Origin: Azolla caroliniana
Taxonomy: Eukaryota > Polypodiophyta
Direction: 5' to 3'
Length of the DNA: 64,000 nucleotides
NCBI GenBank assembly: GCA_043228905.1
Contig: JBHGNT010000005.1
Span: 12,276,001-12,340,000, forward strand
The notes under the pieces are model-generated. The model did not search any database and was not told the DNA's origin. It was given only the letters and a program-made list of their open reading frames with translations. This document shows positions 1 through 11,955 of the stretch, piece after piece. The position numbers and the translations under genes were made by a program. Positions within the stretch are counted from its first letter, which is position 1, and every line of letters begins with the position of its first letter.

Positions 1-2100
1 GCATCGAGTGATCCACGTGGAATGTAAATTTTCGGCCGAGCAAATAATGCCGAAAATTCATGATGTTGTAGATCATGCCGAATGCATCCCATTCTGTTCT
101 AGAGTAGTTCTTTTTGGTTGTCAAGAGCCGACGGCTAGCATAGTAGACTAGTCAATACCAGTTCAGAGGCATCTTTTGCATGACGACACTCCCAATGGCC
201 ACGTCTGATGTGTCAATGAAAACATGGAAGGGTTGCGACCAATCCAGTGGTTGCACCACCGGTGCGTGTGAGAGCATTACCTTAAGGGAACGATATGTGT
301 CGTCTTTTGTTGCAATTGAACGAAACGGAACCCGATGTATAGTCGCGTCTAATGGTGTCGCGAACTCAGTCAGGTAACGCAACATTATACTATGCCACCT
401 AATTTGACCCAAAAACCGGCGGAGGGCTTTTGTTGTGGTCGAGGCCGGTGCACTCAGGATGGCATGCACTTTGTTCGGATCCATTGCTATTCTGTCGCAG
501 CTGACAATGTGGCCGAGTAAGGCTCCACTGGACACGTAAAAAGCACACTTGGCTGGGTTTAGGCTTAGCCGACCTTGCTAACATCGCTTTAGACAAAGGC
601 GTAAGTGCTTGAGGTGCTTGTTCTTCCGACCATACACGACAAAGTCATTGAGAAAGAATTGCAAATAGGTCAGAATGTAATCGCTGAAAATGTTGGCGAT
701 AATTCATTGGAAAGTGGTCAGAGCTATCTTTAATCCTAACATCATCACAACTACCACGAGCACGCCCCATTCAGTGACAAATGTTGTTTTCTCTTGGTCA
801 TCGGGGTGCATTTGCATTTGATTATAGCCGCTGAAGCTATAACATTCATGGCTAGCCACCACGTTGAGGACGCGATCTGTGAACAGAAGTGGAAAGGCAT
901 CCGTAACAGTTCCGGTAGTCGACGCAAACTTGGATTTTCCCGTTCTTTTTTGGAACTATGATGATAAGGTTTAACCATGTTGCCCGTTTGACCGGCTGAA
1001 TGAACCCTACTCAGAGGAGTTTGTCGATTTCCTCCTTTTCTTTAGCCGCATAATTGGGATTCATCTAGTAGCGGTGTTGTTGCACGGGTCGTGCATCGCA
1101 CTGGAGGTGAATATGGTGCTGGTACTATTGGGGATCTAGCCCTTTCATGTCATTGTACGACTAGGCTAACACATCTTGGTAATCGCTCAACAACCCAACC
1201 ATGGATAGCCAATTCCCGATCAAGCGCGTCGCGGGCATGTCGTAATTCTTCGATGGACTACGGGTCAGGTTTGTGCGGGTCTTTGTTCTCCTCAGGGGCC
1301 AGCTCGGATACGTATGGTTCAACCATCGTGAGAACATCGATTTCAAACAAAGGAACGATTGTGGGGTGTTCCTCGAGGAAGTGGGGTCCATTTGTTCGTC
1401 CACAAGGCCGTCGAGCATGTGGACTCCTTCAGCATATAACGGGCTAGTATCGGGAGGCGTCGCGATCCGTTCCTCCGTGACGACACAAATCTTGTTTTTT
1501 CCGTGGCGGAAGGAGATCATAATCCACTACCAATGCTGCTTAATGTTGGTCGTGGGCAACCATGGACGACCGAGCAACATTGGGTACACAGCGGGAGCAT
1601 CGAGGCTTAACACCACCGCTGACATGGTGAAAGTGTGGCTTCCAAGGATGAAGTTCAGGTGGAGGATTAATCCCATTGGTCGAATGGAACGGGTGTCCGC
1701 CATTCGGAGCCTAAACGGAAATGGCTCCCATTGGGTGATGCCAAGGTCATGACATGTAGCCTCACTAATGAGTTAACACCCGAACCTCCATTAATAATGC
1801 AACCGTGAACATTGCGGTCTTTGATGATGAGGTTGACCACGGGATTTTGGGAATCCATTAATGGTGGGCCGGTGCCCGGCTTTGCCAGGTGTACCGGCAA
1901 GGTGGTTTGGCTCTTTGCCGGTGGTGAGAGATGCTACCATGTCCTTGAAACATGGAAGCAGTTGCAGTAGCTTATGCAAGGGCATGGAGATTTGGCAGCT
2001 TGTGAGGGCTTGCCACACAAGCTCATCATCATGCGCCCTAATAGGTTGACAGGAAGTCGAGGAACCAATAGTGATATCGTTCATCTTGGTATGCATTCTC
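1..2100 (-). pseudogene. pol remnant of gypsy element A (protease, RT, start of RNase H)
   Basis: Minus-strand pieces in order: a protease-like stretch near 1830-1770 (INGGSGVNSL, where an active protease would have D at the start of the DGG motif), a protease-RT linker at 1520-1161, broken RT at about 1080-560, and the end of RT plus RNase H at 535-1. The last part has SSGALLGHIVS, FLGQIRWHS and the RNase H start FHVFIDTSDVAIGS, then a YLLGRKFTFHVDH-type stretch running to position 1. Frame changes near 550 and 750 and several stops show it is inactive. The closest relatives in the window are B and G2. Confidence 0.7.
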
Positions 2101-2271
2101 TCGGTATTAGCCAGATTAGCCGTGTCGACCCATTTTTTGGCGGCCTGCTGGACTTTGTCTAGAATTTTCCATTGTGTTTTATCGGCTTTGCTTTAGGTTG
2201 TGACATGCTGAATGTCAGCCATAATGATGTTTACGACAAGTATTTTACCTCGATCATTTTCTAGCCCCTGA

Positions 2272-3411
2272 GTGGCGTAATGCCCTGGTTGGTTGCAATT
2301 AAAGCACGTTACTAGGGCCGAGCTACTAGATTCCCCTTGCTCGAATTGGGATATTTGATTTTGTGAGGGAGGATCTTCTCTGGCCAGCGAGGATTAAGAA
2401 CCGGGGACCACGATTATAATAGGAAGGCCGCCTATCGTGCCGTTGGTACCTTGGTTCATAGTAGTCTTCTCGGTCGTAATCATAACGATAATAGTTGCCG
2501 TCCGGACGATAGCGGTCATCGTGATATCGGTAGAGATCGTCCTCAGGTCGTGGTTCATTATCTAGGCGGTAGCGCGGCTCCTGAGGTCGGTATTGGTTAT
2601 CTCGGTGATAACGATTCGGGTCGGGTCGGTAGTTGTCGTCCTGGGGATGCTGATCGTCGTACCAAGGCCTCTCGGTGTCCCTATTCTGTGGTGAGGGAGG
2701 ATTATCTTGTTGGGGGCAGTCATGACGTGGCTTGATCTATCGTACATGAGTAGAGGTTGTTTGATTAAGCATATTGTACTCACATTGTTTGACCGTATTC
2801 ACCCGAGAATGACAAATTGGGCAGCGTGGGCAAAGAGGGCAATCCATGGCCGAGTGGCTGGATTACGTGCACGTTGTGCATTGGAGGGCCTGCCGAAACT
2901 GGGTTTCTTCATGGGTCGGCAAGATGTGTTGGAGTGGGCCCATCAAAAAAGAAGTGCAGTTCCCACTTAGGTAGAACTGTAATATAACGTAGAATTGGCG
3001 GAGCAGTTCCTATAATATAGTGTAGAACTGGCGGAGCAGTTCTCGCTTAAGTATTTTGCAGTGGAAAAGTTCGAGGAATTGAGTGTGAACGTCTTGAAAT
3101 GTCGTAAAGTCCCCAAGGTCACGACGGAAATACCACCAAGCCACGGGTCTATCGAGGGACAACGTGAATTCGATGATTTTGGAGGCATCGACCTCCGTAG
3201 CGGTGAGACGCTGTGTCGAATGGTTGGCTTGCCAAGTAGACACAAAAGAGCGGATTTGAGACTCCGCGTTAGGGCCATCCATATAACGGGGATACAAGTA
3301 AGGCATGGTGTTGAAGTCCAGGTCTTTTAGTAACGCTGGAAAGGGGTTGAACTCGGCTTGGGTAACTTCGGGAGGACTCGGAGGTGCGGCGAGGTAAGAG
3401 CCAATGTGCAA
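2272..3411 (-). pseudogene. gag remnant of gypsy element A
   Basis: The piece at 3411-3010 is a retrotransposon gag domain: a stretch beginning MPYLYPRYMDGPNAE, a WW motif (VAWWYFRRDL) and a block ending LRQFYTI match the gag of G2 (23352-23650) in order and spacing. A zinc-knuckle-like stretch follows near 2306-2272 (CFNCNQPGHYATQ), but its last cysteine position reads glycine, so the CCHC knuckle is incomplete. Between them the sequence 2400-2700 is rich in Arg/Asp/Tyr codons, like the RD/RY-rich linker of G2 gag. It is frameshifted and non-functional. Confidence 0.7.
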
Positions 3412-3650
3412 TTGTGTGTCATGGGCCGTTACTCGCGAGTGGTGTGACTCTGGGGCTCAAGGGGCTCCGGCGATGATTGTTGTGTGAGCACGGAGTCGAC
3501 AGTTTCCTTGACTAGCTTGGCGTGACTGGAGGGTAGCCGAGAACGTGTGGTGTGATTGGGTTGGTTTCCCGAGAATGTGTGGTGTGATTGGGTTGGTTTC
3601 CAACTACTTGTTCACTGTATTGCACAACATGAACCGGGAGTGCCAAATTA

Positions 3651-4230
3651 TGTTGTCTCTGCTCGGAGATAACATCTTCGATTACTTCTAAGGTAATCGG
3701 GTCAAGGGATCATGGTATGTAGTGGTGGACAAGGAACCCAGGATTGCACAGGTAATTGATTTCCAAAAAAACTATCGGCCACAACCGACATGGTAAATTG
3801 TACTTGAAATTAAGATAGCAAATCCAATTAACACCAATAGATGCTTGAACAAATTCGACCCACAAAGATAGATATATTAATAGATTCAGATGCAAAGGTT
3901 ACACGGTTCACGGCTGGAGTTCTTTTCTCATATAGTCAGATAGATAATAGTAATCTCCTCTAGACTAGGGTATCACACTCCCTCCCTGTCTCTCTCTCCC
4001 TTTTCTACTGATTCTACTCCTCGTTTTATAGCTTCCCTTTAAGCTTGGCACACTTCATTCAATCCTTTCTTCTCGTCCTTCAATCTCGGTTGCACGTATT
4101 CCTTTACCTTCCTCATTCTCAGTTTCATTGCCGTCTACGTACTTTACCTACTCGTATCCATAGAACGTAATATTTGTGTTCGTGCAAGCATTCAAATGAT
4201 TGAAAACGTTTGAAAACGAACATGTTTGAA
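3651..4230 (-). repeat. putative LTR of gypsy element A
   Basis: The sequence starts TGTTGTCTC directly after the primer-binding region of element A. On the minus strand it carries a TATA-like CTATAAAACG near 4020-4036 and a CT-rich stretch at 3983-4015, both common in LTRs. I could not find the far end, so the right boundary is a guess, and there is no second copy in the window to confirm it. Confidence 0.4.
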
Positions 4231-5090
4231 AAGGGAAAAATACGTACTCCTTTTTTTTTTTTTCCTTGTTTTTATCACGAATTCAAGTCATCCTAGTGGT
4301 AACGAGACATGTTGTTGTTGTCTATGTCTTGGGTTCAAGTGCTAAATTTCTCATCTCTCTTGTTAGTACCATAGCAAAATTTTATATTAGTTTTTTCATT
4401 TTTTATTAGAAATGAGCTTAACCTAGTGGTAAGTTGCCATGCTACTATTGCTTGTGTCTTGAGTTAAATTCCCAACTTTCTCATATCCTCTTGTTATTGT
4501 CATGTTACTTTTTTTTTCTTTGTTTGTTATTAGAAATTAGCTCACCCTAATGGTAAATTTTTATTCTACTACTACCTATGTCATGTTTTCTTCATATTCT
4601 CGAATATACGTTTTATGAGTTTTTGATCGTTTCTTTTTTCTTCTTTTTCTTTCTTTCTTTGTTATTAGAAATTAACTCACCCTAGTGATACGTTGTTATG
4701 TTACTATTGCCTATGTCATATTTTCTTCATATTCTCGAATGTATGTTTTATGAGTTTTTGAACATTTGATTATAATTTATAATGACATATTTTGATTCAA
4801 TCTCTATATAGTTCATACTCCTTTTTTTGTAAAGTTCTAAAGTGAGGATGATAAAGATATCTTGATTCTTAAGAAGCATCCCAAAAGTATGCATGTGATA
4901 CATACTTATGTTGGTGGTTCACAATGGATTAGAGTCCACTTATTGGGATTGAGAGTGAATCAATATATAATATAGACCATAGTCAATCCAATCCAACTTT
5001 GAGATGATTTACCATACACGTTTGATTGAATCATTCTCGAATGCGAATGCACGTATGATATGCATGGTTCATTCTATGCTCATATCCTTA
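4231..5090. repeat. AT-rich non-coding stretch with degenerate tandem repeats
   Basis: No gene is visible. About four degenerate copies of a 120-140 bp unit lie between about 4275 and 4760. Each has a phrase like CACCCTAGTGGTAA followed by ATGTTACTATTGCCTATGTC. A 50 bp piece at 4577-4627 recurs almost exactly at 4707-4757 (ATTTTCTTCATATTCTCGAA). Poly-T tracts (4250, 4510, 4640) separate the copies. Bases 4800-5090 look unique and AT-rich, with no recognisable feature. Confidence 0.6.
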
Positions 5091-5440
5091 GATTCGTTTC
5101 ACAGTGTATCCCTTTTGTCCCACGGATAACAAACGTGATCACTTTCCAATGGGGTAAAACCAAGGTCCGGGTACCCACACAAGAATGCGCCGACACAAGT
5201 AAGCAAATAACGCCATTATACACCAAGAGTATAAACATGTTGGATGGATTGGCGAACGAGGAAGTAGACCAATATTTAGAAGAACATCCCAAAATGATGC
5301 TCCTCTTCGAGGTGGACGTAGCCGAAGCTGTCACACCACATGTTACACACTAGGAAGAGGAATACAATGAGCCGGATCGGGAGGCGATCCGGGAACTCCG
5401 ACATGCCCAAGAAGCGTTGGATAGAGAGATGGCCGTGTTA
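5091..5440 (+). pseudogene. gypsy protease-RT linker fragment, plus strand
   Basis: The plus-strand translation contains FQWGKTKVRVPTQE, INMLDGLANEEVDQYLEEHP and LLFEVDVAEAV. It then passes a stop (TAG at 5351-5353) into EEYNEPDREAIRELRHAQEALDREMAV. This matches the linker between protease and reverse transcriptase in G2 (25239-25530) piece by piece. No protease or RT flanks it. It stops abruptly near 5440 where minus-strand gypsy B sequence begins, so it is a scrap of another copy lying head to head with B. Confidence 0.75.
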
Positions 5441-6790
5441 CTTTGATTGCCTTGTATGCCTTATCTTTTGTTGTTGTCCATTTGAATGGAGTATGGTGTA
5501 CTCTGGCGTGCAGGGGGGTGGTGAAATCCGCCAAGTATCGTAACATACGACTGTGTCATCGTATTTGCCCAAGGAAGCGACTGAGAGCTTTTGTGTTACT
5601 AGGAGTTTTTGGTTCCACAATAGCCTTTGTTGGGATCTACCGCAATCCCCTCCTTACTCATGATGTGTCCGAGCAGAGCTCCACTGGTGACCCCGAATGC
5701 GCATTTAGCCGGATTAAGGCTGAGGTGCGCGGTATGGCATCGTTCCAAACATAGCCACAAATGGCTAAAATGTTCTCCTCGCGTCCCATATACCACGAAG
5801 TCATCCAGAAAGACTTGCATAAACACAAGTATAAATTCATCGAAGATTTCCGTGATAGTTCATTGAAACGTGGTGGGGGCCGTCTTCAGGCCGAACATCA
5901 TAACCACCACCACGAATACTCCCCAATCTGTGACGAACGCAATCTTCTCCTGATCGTCTGGGTGCATTCTTACTTGATTGTATCTGCTAAAGCCATCCAA
6001 AAAACTATACATGTCATGGCCTGCGACCGCGTCTAATACGTTATCCGTAAATGGTAAGGGAAACGCATCTGTAATTGTAACGACATTCAATTTATGGTAA
6101 TCGACACACACACATATTTTCCCATTTTTCTTTGGCACCACCACTATCGAACTCAACCATGTGGCCTGTTTTACTAGTCTGATGAACCCCGCTTTCAAGA
6201 TCTTGTCAATTTCTTCCTTTACATGGGCTGCGTAATTTGGGTTCATGCGATAGCATCTCTGCTGCACCGGTTTCACATCCATGGCCAAGTTAATCTTCTG
6301 TTGATAACATTTTGGGTCCAACCCTTCCATGTCTTCATGAGATTATGCGAAGACATCCTTAAATTCCCGGAGCAGCTCCGTCATGGCAGTTTTCTCATTT
6401 GGCATCAGGTCCTTAGCGATTGAGAGTAGCCATGGAACCTCCGTGGTTCCGACATTAATCTCCTCCAATGCGGACGTGGTAACCCTTCACGAGACTTCCA
6501 TTTCTTTCTCGAATGCTTCTCGTGCTCTGCTTATCACCAACATAGACTCAGGATCCGGTTCGTATTCCTCTTCTTGGGGCGTACTTGTTGGGGCATACTC
6601 ACTAGCGGCCTCGAGGACGTCAATTTCGAATAATGGTATTATCAGTGGGTTTCCGTCGAGGTACGCTTCCAGCTCTATATCCTGCAGACCTTCCAACATA
6701 TTAATTTCTTATGCGTATAGAGGCATTATAGCTTTGGTCGGTGTGGATGTTTCCTGCATTGGCACACGGACCTTGCTTCGCCCGCTGTCA
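5441..6790 (-). pseudogene. reverse transcriptase remnant of gypsy element B
   Basis: From 6790 leftward it encodes the protease-RT linker (LEGLQDIELEAYLDGNP, 6699-6487), then RT at 6330-5600. RT landmarks are YRMNPNYAAHVKEEID, VVVPKKNGKICVCVDY, FPLPFTDNVLDAVAGHDMYS, FLDGFSRYNQVRM and the catalytic FLDDFVVYG, followed by LSLNPAKCAFG and GALLGHIMSKEGIAVD. The sequence breaks at about 5640 (frame change) and ends after FTTPLHARVHHTPF. The catalytic LDD is still present, but stops and frameshifts inactivate it. Confidence 0.8.
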
Positions 6791-8085
6791 TGAAGATTCC
6801 GGGCCATGGTGAGAAATCGGGGAATATTGGAAGAATCGGCGAGGTGGAGCATGTGCACTCACCCTTGTACAAATTGTGTAAATGATAGGGACGCCATTAT
6901 GGTGCTGGACAATGGTTAATTCGGGACAGAGGATCCCATGTAATAAGGCTTTTATCCCACATTGTTACGCATCCCTCTCCTTGTTCTATAAAAGGAAGGG
7001 AGCGCCCTTTGTAAACGGGTTGCCCATTTTGAGTCATAAGGGTATACCATTTTGGTCGAGGGTCATTTTGTTAAGAATTTCCTAGGGTTAGTAACTTCTT
7101 GGTAGTCTTCTTCTTCTTCTCCTTCTTGAGAAGTGGGGTGCGGCTGCCATGGCAACAAAGCTCTGTTAAGGTTAGGCTCTTCTTCTTCTTCTGGATGTGG
7201 CCCGACCGTGAGGCGGGGGTTGTATCTTCCCCCTTTTACATATATATACTTTGTCTTCTCTTCATCTTGGTGTAGGGGTGCGTTGTCTCTGTTTTCTGTT
7301 AGGGTTTCGGTGTCTTCTATGTGTGTGCGTAGGTGGTGTGTTTGGTTATGGTAGGTGGCGCGCGGGCTGTCTGTGCTTTCCCCGAGTTCTTCCTCGTTGG
7401 CTCTCAGCACTCCGCTGTCCGGCATGTCTGCGAGTGTCTGTGTAGGTGCTGGCTCTTGTCGCTTATTGAGAGCGCGCGCTAGGTGGCTCGTTGGCAGGTC
7501 CCCCTCCTTGGCGCGTAAGACCCCACTCGGATCAGCGAGCCCATGCAGTCCCTGAAGGCAGCTTGGCATAGGAGGCGGTCATTTTCGAAGAGGTGTGCCC
7601 TGCACAAGGGTCCCGTTGCGCGGATGAGCCCGAGAGCTCCCCGACCGGCCCTAGGATGTAGGCTCCCCCTTCCCCTCCATGTGGAACCGACGTCGGAGCG
7701 AGCGTTGCGTGTGTAGGTGTGTGTGCGTCTCCGGTTAGCGTAGGGTCCGAGGGCGGGTGCGTGTGTGGTCGTCGGTGTAGAGCTGCCAGTTGTAACCGAG
7801 TGTGTATATGGGTGTGTGCGTGTGTGCGGGCGCGGTTAACCGGGCCGTGTCCCTTGCCTCTTTTGGGCCCCTTGTACATACAAGTTAAAGGGGTGGCAAG
7901 GACAAGGGTGCGCTCTCTCGCTTCCCCTGTGGTTACCGGTTGCGTCTAGAGAGTATCGAGGATTGAACCGGCCGACAACGTGACAAGCTCCAGAAGATTC
8001 GCGTCCCTGGCAACTCCTCCCCTCCTAGTCCATGACCCTGGTGGTCCCACCCGCATCTGACATGCAGGCATGGATATCCACGACA
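6791..8085. repeat. left LTR of the LARD-like element
   Basis: This is a direct copy of 10662-11955, close to 95 percent identical by eye. Reading on the plus strand, a TATA box (TTCTATAAAAGG, near 6985-6996) lies about 200 bp in, followed by CTTCTTCTTCTTCT-type pyrimidine tracts. The orientation of the TATA box suggests plus-strand transcription. Short open frames within it are not conserved between the two copies. Confidence 0.85.
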
Positions 8086-9702
8086 TATTTGGTGAAACTG
8101 ACGTGAAGGGTGGCAAGGGAGGATGGAGTTCGAGGCCGAAGACTTCAAGAAGGAGAGTTGAGAAGCAACACATCAAGATGGGCGAGGTCGAAGAAGTCGA
8201 CCGTTACAACAAGGACGGAGTCCCATGAGTTTCACCAAAGGCTCGACCATCCAACATAAAGAGAAGCAGCTCCGAGCAGCTCTCAGAGCGTGGTCACCCA
8301 CAAGCGAAACAAAGGTGGCGTGCGGACGAGACGGACGTGGTCGAGCCGGAGGCCAAGTGGGGCACGACGGTGCCGGTACGAGAGAGGGTGTGAGACGAGC
8401 CGCCCTCTTTTTACATGGGGAGAACGACCGGTCGTGCGAAGGTCGAGAATTGAGAAGAAGATGATCGAGGGTACGGAACGAGTCCGGCAGGATCGACATC
8501 GGAGCCGAAACTCTGGACATTGGAGAATCAAGCCCAAGTGGGGCTTGATCGATCATAGAGCAGATGCTTTCCACCAACACCACTAAAAGGGTCGGTGGCC
8601 CCGGATGAGTCGTCGGGAGTTGTTAGGAAATCGGTGTCCCCACATCTTGACCGAAGACTCCAGCAGTTTGGCCGACGTGGCAACATGAGACCGAAAGAGA
8701 TGGAAGATGGAGGCGGGAGCACAGCAAGGAGAGCGATGACGAGTTCGAGGGAAGTATAAGGGACGAAGCGAAGAGCGAAGACCAGTCCTAAGGGTCACCT
8801 CACACCGGATCTAGAGACGTTGGCGGTCGGCATCGGATCCGACGTAAGACCAAGATATAACAGTGGCTGCAGGAGAATGGGACCCAGCAATCCAAAGAAT
8901 GACGGACGGACCCGGACGAGAACCGGGCGGAGTAGACTCCCGGATAACCGATCCGGGAGGGAGGAGAGAGCAGGCCTATGGAGAGGCCGGGAACACAGTA
9001 CGTCGATACCACCCTCTCGACTTGTAGAGAAGGACAACTCGGGATAAGGGTCCGATATACAGTGAGCCCAAGGAGGATCCTTCACACCGGTTCTAGAGAC
9101 TCCGGCAGTCGGCCCGAGAGCCGACGTGAGACCTAGAGTGACGAACGGTGATGGCGAGGGGACGAAGGCAAACAGTTGCGGATGGGTGGTCTACGAAGAT
9201 TCTCACACCGATCCGGCGGTCGGCCCGAGTGTCGGCGTGAGTCCTATAGGAGAGATTGGTGGCGGCAGGTGAACATGACTAGCAGAAGAGGTCTAACTAC
9301 GGCGAGAGGAAAATGGCAAGCGGTGCTGCCGTGACCTTACACACACTGGTTCTAGACACTCCGGCAGCCGACAACGAGAGCCAGCGTAAGACCTAGAGAG
9401 AAGAACGGTGGCGGCGGCAAGGCGGGCAACCAAGACGGCAAGGGGGAGGTCCCACGAAGACACTCACACCGATCCGGAGACCCCGGTAGCCGGCTAATGA
9501 GAGTCGGCGTGAGACCTAAAGTGAAGGACGGTAGCGGCAGGAGAACATGATCGGACGATAGAAAGCAGAGCGAAAGGAGGTATGAGGCCGGCGAGGCGGC
9601 CACAAACCAAAATCGGACCCTCCGGTAAGCTCGATGGAAGGAGGAAGAAGAAGGAATGGAAGACCGGTCCTATGGGATCCTCACACCGATCCGAAGACCC
9701 TG

Positions 9703-9729
9703 TTTAGGGTTTAGGGTTTAGGGTTTAGG
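9703..9729 (+). repeat. interstitial telomere-type repeat (TTTAGGG)
   Basis: There are three perfect TTTAGGG units (9703-9709, 9710-9716, 9717-9723) and a partial fourth (TTTAGG). This is the Arabidopsis-type plant telomere motif, here inside the non-coding interior of an LTR element. It directly abuts a 54 bp tandem repeat. Confidence 0.9.
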
Positions 9730-9870
9730 AGTGGCAACGACTGGCGTGGCGGGCCAAACCCGAAGACCCTCCGGTAAGTCGGAGTGGCAACGACTGGCGT
9801 GGCGGGCCAAACCCGAAGACCCTCCGGTAAGTCGGAGTGGCAACGACTGGCGTGGCTGGCCAAACCCGAG
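9729..9870. repeat. 54 bp tandem repeat, about 2.6 copies
   Basis: The unit begins GAGTGGCAACGACTGGCGTG and ends near CCGGTAAGTCG. Copies start near 9729, 9783 and 9837; the third is partial and has one change (GGCGGGCC to GGCTGGCC). It starts where the telomere-type repeat stops. Confidence 0.85.
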
Positions 9871-10661
9871 ATAACAAGCTGATGGGGGCAAGGGAACGAC
9901 GGCAAGCAGAAGGCTCCAAACCGGTGGCAGCAGCGCAAGACCAAAGTGGCCATGTGGGCTACTACGGGGTGTTCCTCGGATGCGGAGGACACCAGTAAGC
10001 GGAGAAGCGGCGATGCACGATCTGGCCGGGTGAGGGCCAACGACACGTGCATAGGACGAAACCGAGGTTCGGCACGGGAGGAGCCGAACACAAGAAGGGG
10101 AATGTGCAGTAGACGGAGGTGCCAGAGCGGGAACACCGGCATGGAGATAGATTGCCGGTTCAGGTGATCTCACATAGAAGGCCAGAGAGGGATCCTCCAC
10201 ACTGGTTCCAAAAACCTTGGCAGTTCGGCAGCCGTGGCAACGTAAGACCAAGGAGAAGATAGGTGGCAGCGAGGGGACGAAGGCGATGGAGATCAGCGCG
10301 GAATGAGAACTAGGACGACGCGAAGGGCAACAGAGGCCAAGCGGGCCATCACGGGTGCTCCTTGAATGGAGGACACCACATAACCAAAGGAACAAGGGTC
10401 ATGCATACGGTCGAAGCAAGGACCAACGGGGAAGCACGCGCACAACGGGATCACGGCGAACGGCCTATTGACGGGTCGAACAAGCCTACGGCGAGGCAAA
10501 CGTGGAGAAGGAACTGGAGCCGACAGTGCGGACCGGCGAGAGAAACGCGGCAACCAGAATACGGATTACGGAAGATCGGTTCCTCACCGGCTGGAATCTC
10601 TCACACATCTCCGAACTTGGCACATACCGGTAGACGTGCGGTTTGGTGGGGGCGGATTTCG

Positions 10662-11955
10662 TGAAGATTCTGGGCCATGGTGAGAAACCGGGGAATATCG
10701 AAAGAATCCGTGGGGTGGAGCATGCGTACTCACCCTTGTACAAATCGTGTAAATGATAGGTGCGCCATTATGGTGCCAGACAATGGCTAATTTGGGACAG
10801 AGGATCCCATGTAATAAGGGTTTTATCCCACATTGTTACGGATCCCTCTCCTTGTTCTATAAAAGGAAGGGAGCACCCTTTGTAAAAGGGTTTCCCATTT
10901 TGACTCATCAGGGTATACCATTTTGGTCGAGGGTCATTTTGTTAAGAATTTTCTAGGGTTAGTAACTTCTTGGTAGTCTTCTTCTTCTTCTCATTCTTGA
11001 GAAGTGGAGCGCGACAACCATGGCGGCAAAGCTCTGTTAAGGTTAGGCTCTTCTTCTTCTTCTGGATGTGGCCCGGCTCGGAGCCGGGGGTCGTATCTTC
11101 CCCTTTTTACATATATATACTTTGTCTTCTCTTCGTCTTGGTGGAGGGGTGCGTTGTCTCTGTTTTCTGTTAGGGTTTCAGTGTCTTCTATGTGCGTGCG
11201 TAGGTGGTGTGTTTGGTTATGGTAGGTGGCGCGCGGGCTGTCTGTGCTTTCCCCGAGTTCCTGCTTGTTGGCTCTCAGCACTCCGTTGTCCGGCATGTCT
11301 GCGAGTGTCTGTGTAGGTGCTGGCTCTTGTTGCTTATGCAGAGAGTGCGCTAGGAGGCTCGCTGGCAGGTCTCCCTCCTTGGCGCGCAAGAGCCCACTCG
11401 GTTGAGCGAGCCCGTGCGCTCCCTAAAGGCAGCTTGGCATGGGAGGCGGTCATTTTGGAAGAGGTGTGCCCTGCACGAGGGTCCTGTTGCGCGGATGAGC
11501 CCGAGAGCTCCCCGACCAGCCCTAGGATGCAGGCTCCCTCTTCCCCTCCATGTTGAATCGGTGTTTCAGCGAGTGTTGGTGTGTAGGCGTGTGTGCGTCT
11601 CCGGTTAGCGTAGGGTCCGAGGGCGGGTGCGTGTTTGGTCACCGGTGTAGAGGTGCCGGTTGTAACCGGGTTTGTATATGGGTGTGTGCGTGTGTGCGGG
11701 CGCGGTTAACCGGGCCGCATCCCGTGCCTCTTTTGGGCCCTTTGTACATACGGGCGAAAGGGGCGGCAAGGACGAAGGTGCGCTCTCTCGCTTCCCGTGC
11801 GGTTATTAGTCGCGTCTAGAGAGTATCCGGGATCGAACCAGCCGGCAACGCGACAAGCTCCGGAAGATTCGTGTCCCCAGCAATTCCTCCCCTCCTGGTC
11901 CATGACCCTGGTGGTCCCGCCCGGATTCGACATGCAAGCGCGGATATCCGCGACA
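10662..11955. repeat. right LTR of the LARD-like element
   Basis: Direct copy of 6791-8085, starting TGAAGATTC and ending GCGACA. The TATA box recurs near 10855-10866. A G-rich stretch just before it (GGTTTGGTGGGGGCGG, about 10640-10656) is in the position of a polypurine tract. Confidence 0.85.

Larger units (their letters stand above)
1..3650 (-). mobile_element. Ty3/gypsy element A, decayed internal region (cut by window edge)
   Basis: Read on the minus strand from 3650 down to 1, the order is leader, gag, zinc knuckle, protease, linker, reverse transcriptase and start of RNase H. This is the order of a Ty3/gypsy polyprotein. The protein pieces resemble those of elements B and G2 in this window. 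The putative primer-binding region (about 3635-3650, reading TTTGGCACTCCCGG on the minus strand) lies against an LTR that starts at 3651. Many stops and frameshifts interrupt every domain, so it is a dead copy. Its 3' end lies outside the window. Confidence 0.8.
8780..10240. repeat. GC-rich interspersed repeats in the LARD interior
   Basis: A motif of the form CACACCGGTTCTAGAGACTC, then a cue such as GGCAGTCGGCC...GAGAGCCGACGTGAGACC, recurs near 8800, 9080, 9210, 9345, 9465, 9680 and 10195. Several copies contain a small inverted repeat (GTCGGC...GCCGAC) that could fold. Long open frames on both strands here lack any family resemblance and reflect GC-rich composition. Bases 8086-8780 and 10240-10660 show nothing else recognisable. 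Confidence 0.6.
6791..11955. mobile_element. Non-autonomous LTR element with large non-coding interior (LARD-like)
   Basis: Two direct repeats of about 1295 bp (6791-8085 and 10662-11955) start TGAAGATTC and end GCGACA or ACGACA. They flank a 2576 bp interior with no convincing coding sequence. The flanks are the interrupted halves of gypsy B. The candidate duplications (TGTCA before, CTACA after) match only partly. The interior starts TATTTGGTGAAACTG, in the position of a primer-binding site. It must have moved with proteins made by another element. Confidence 0.85.

Noticed and set aside
9703-9729. A true telomere or chromosome end
   Set aside because: Only three to four units are present, inside a transposon interior with sequence continuing on both sides.
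8173-10664. Long open frames on both strands in the LARD interior (up to 225 codons)
   Set aside because: GC-rich repeat composition leaves all frames open; the products are repeat translations with no family match.
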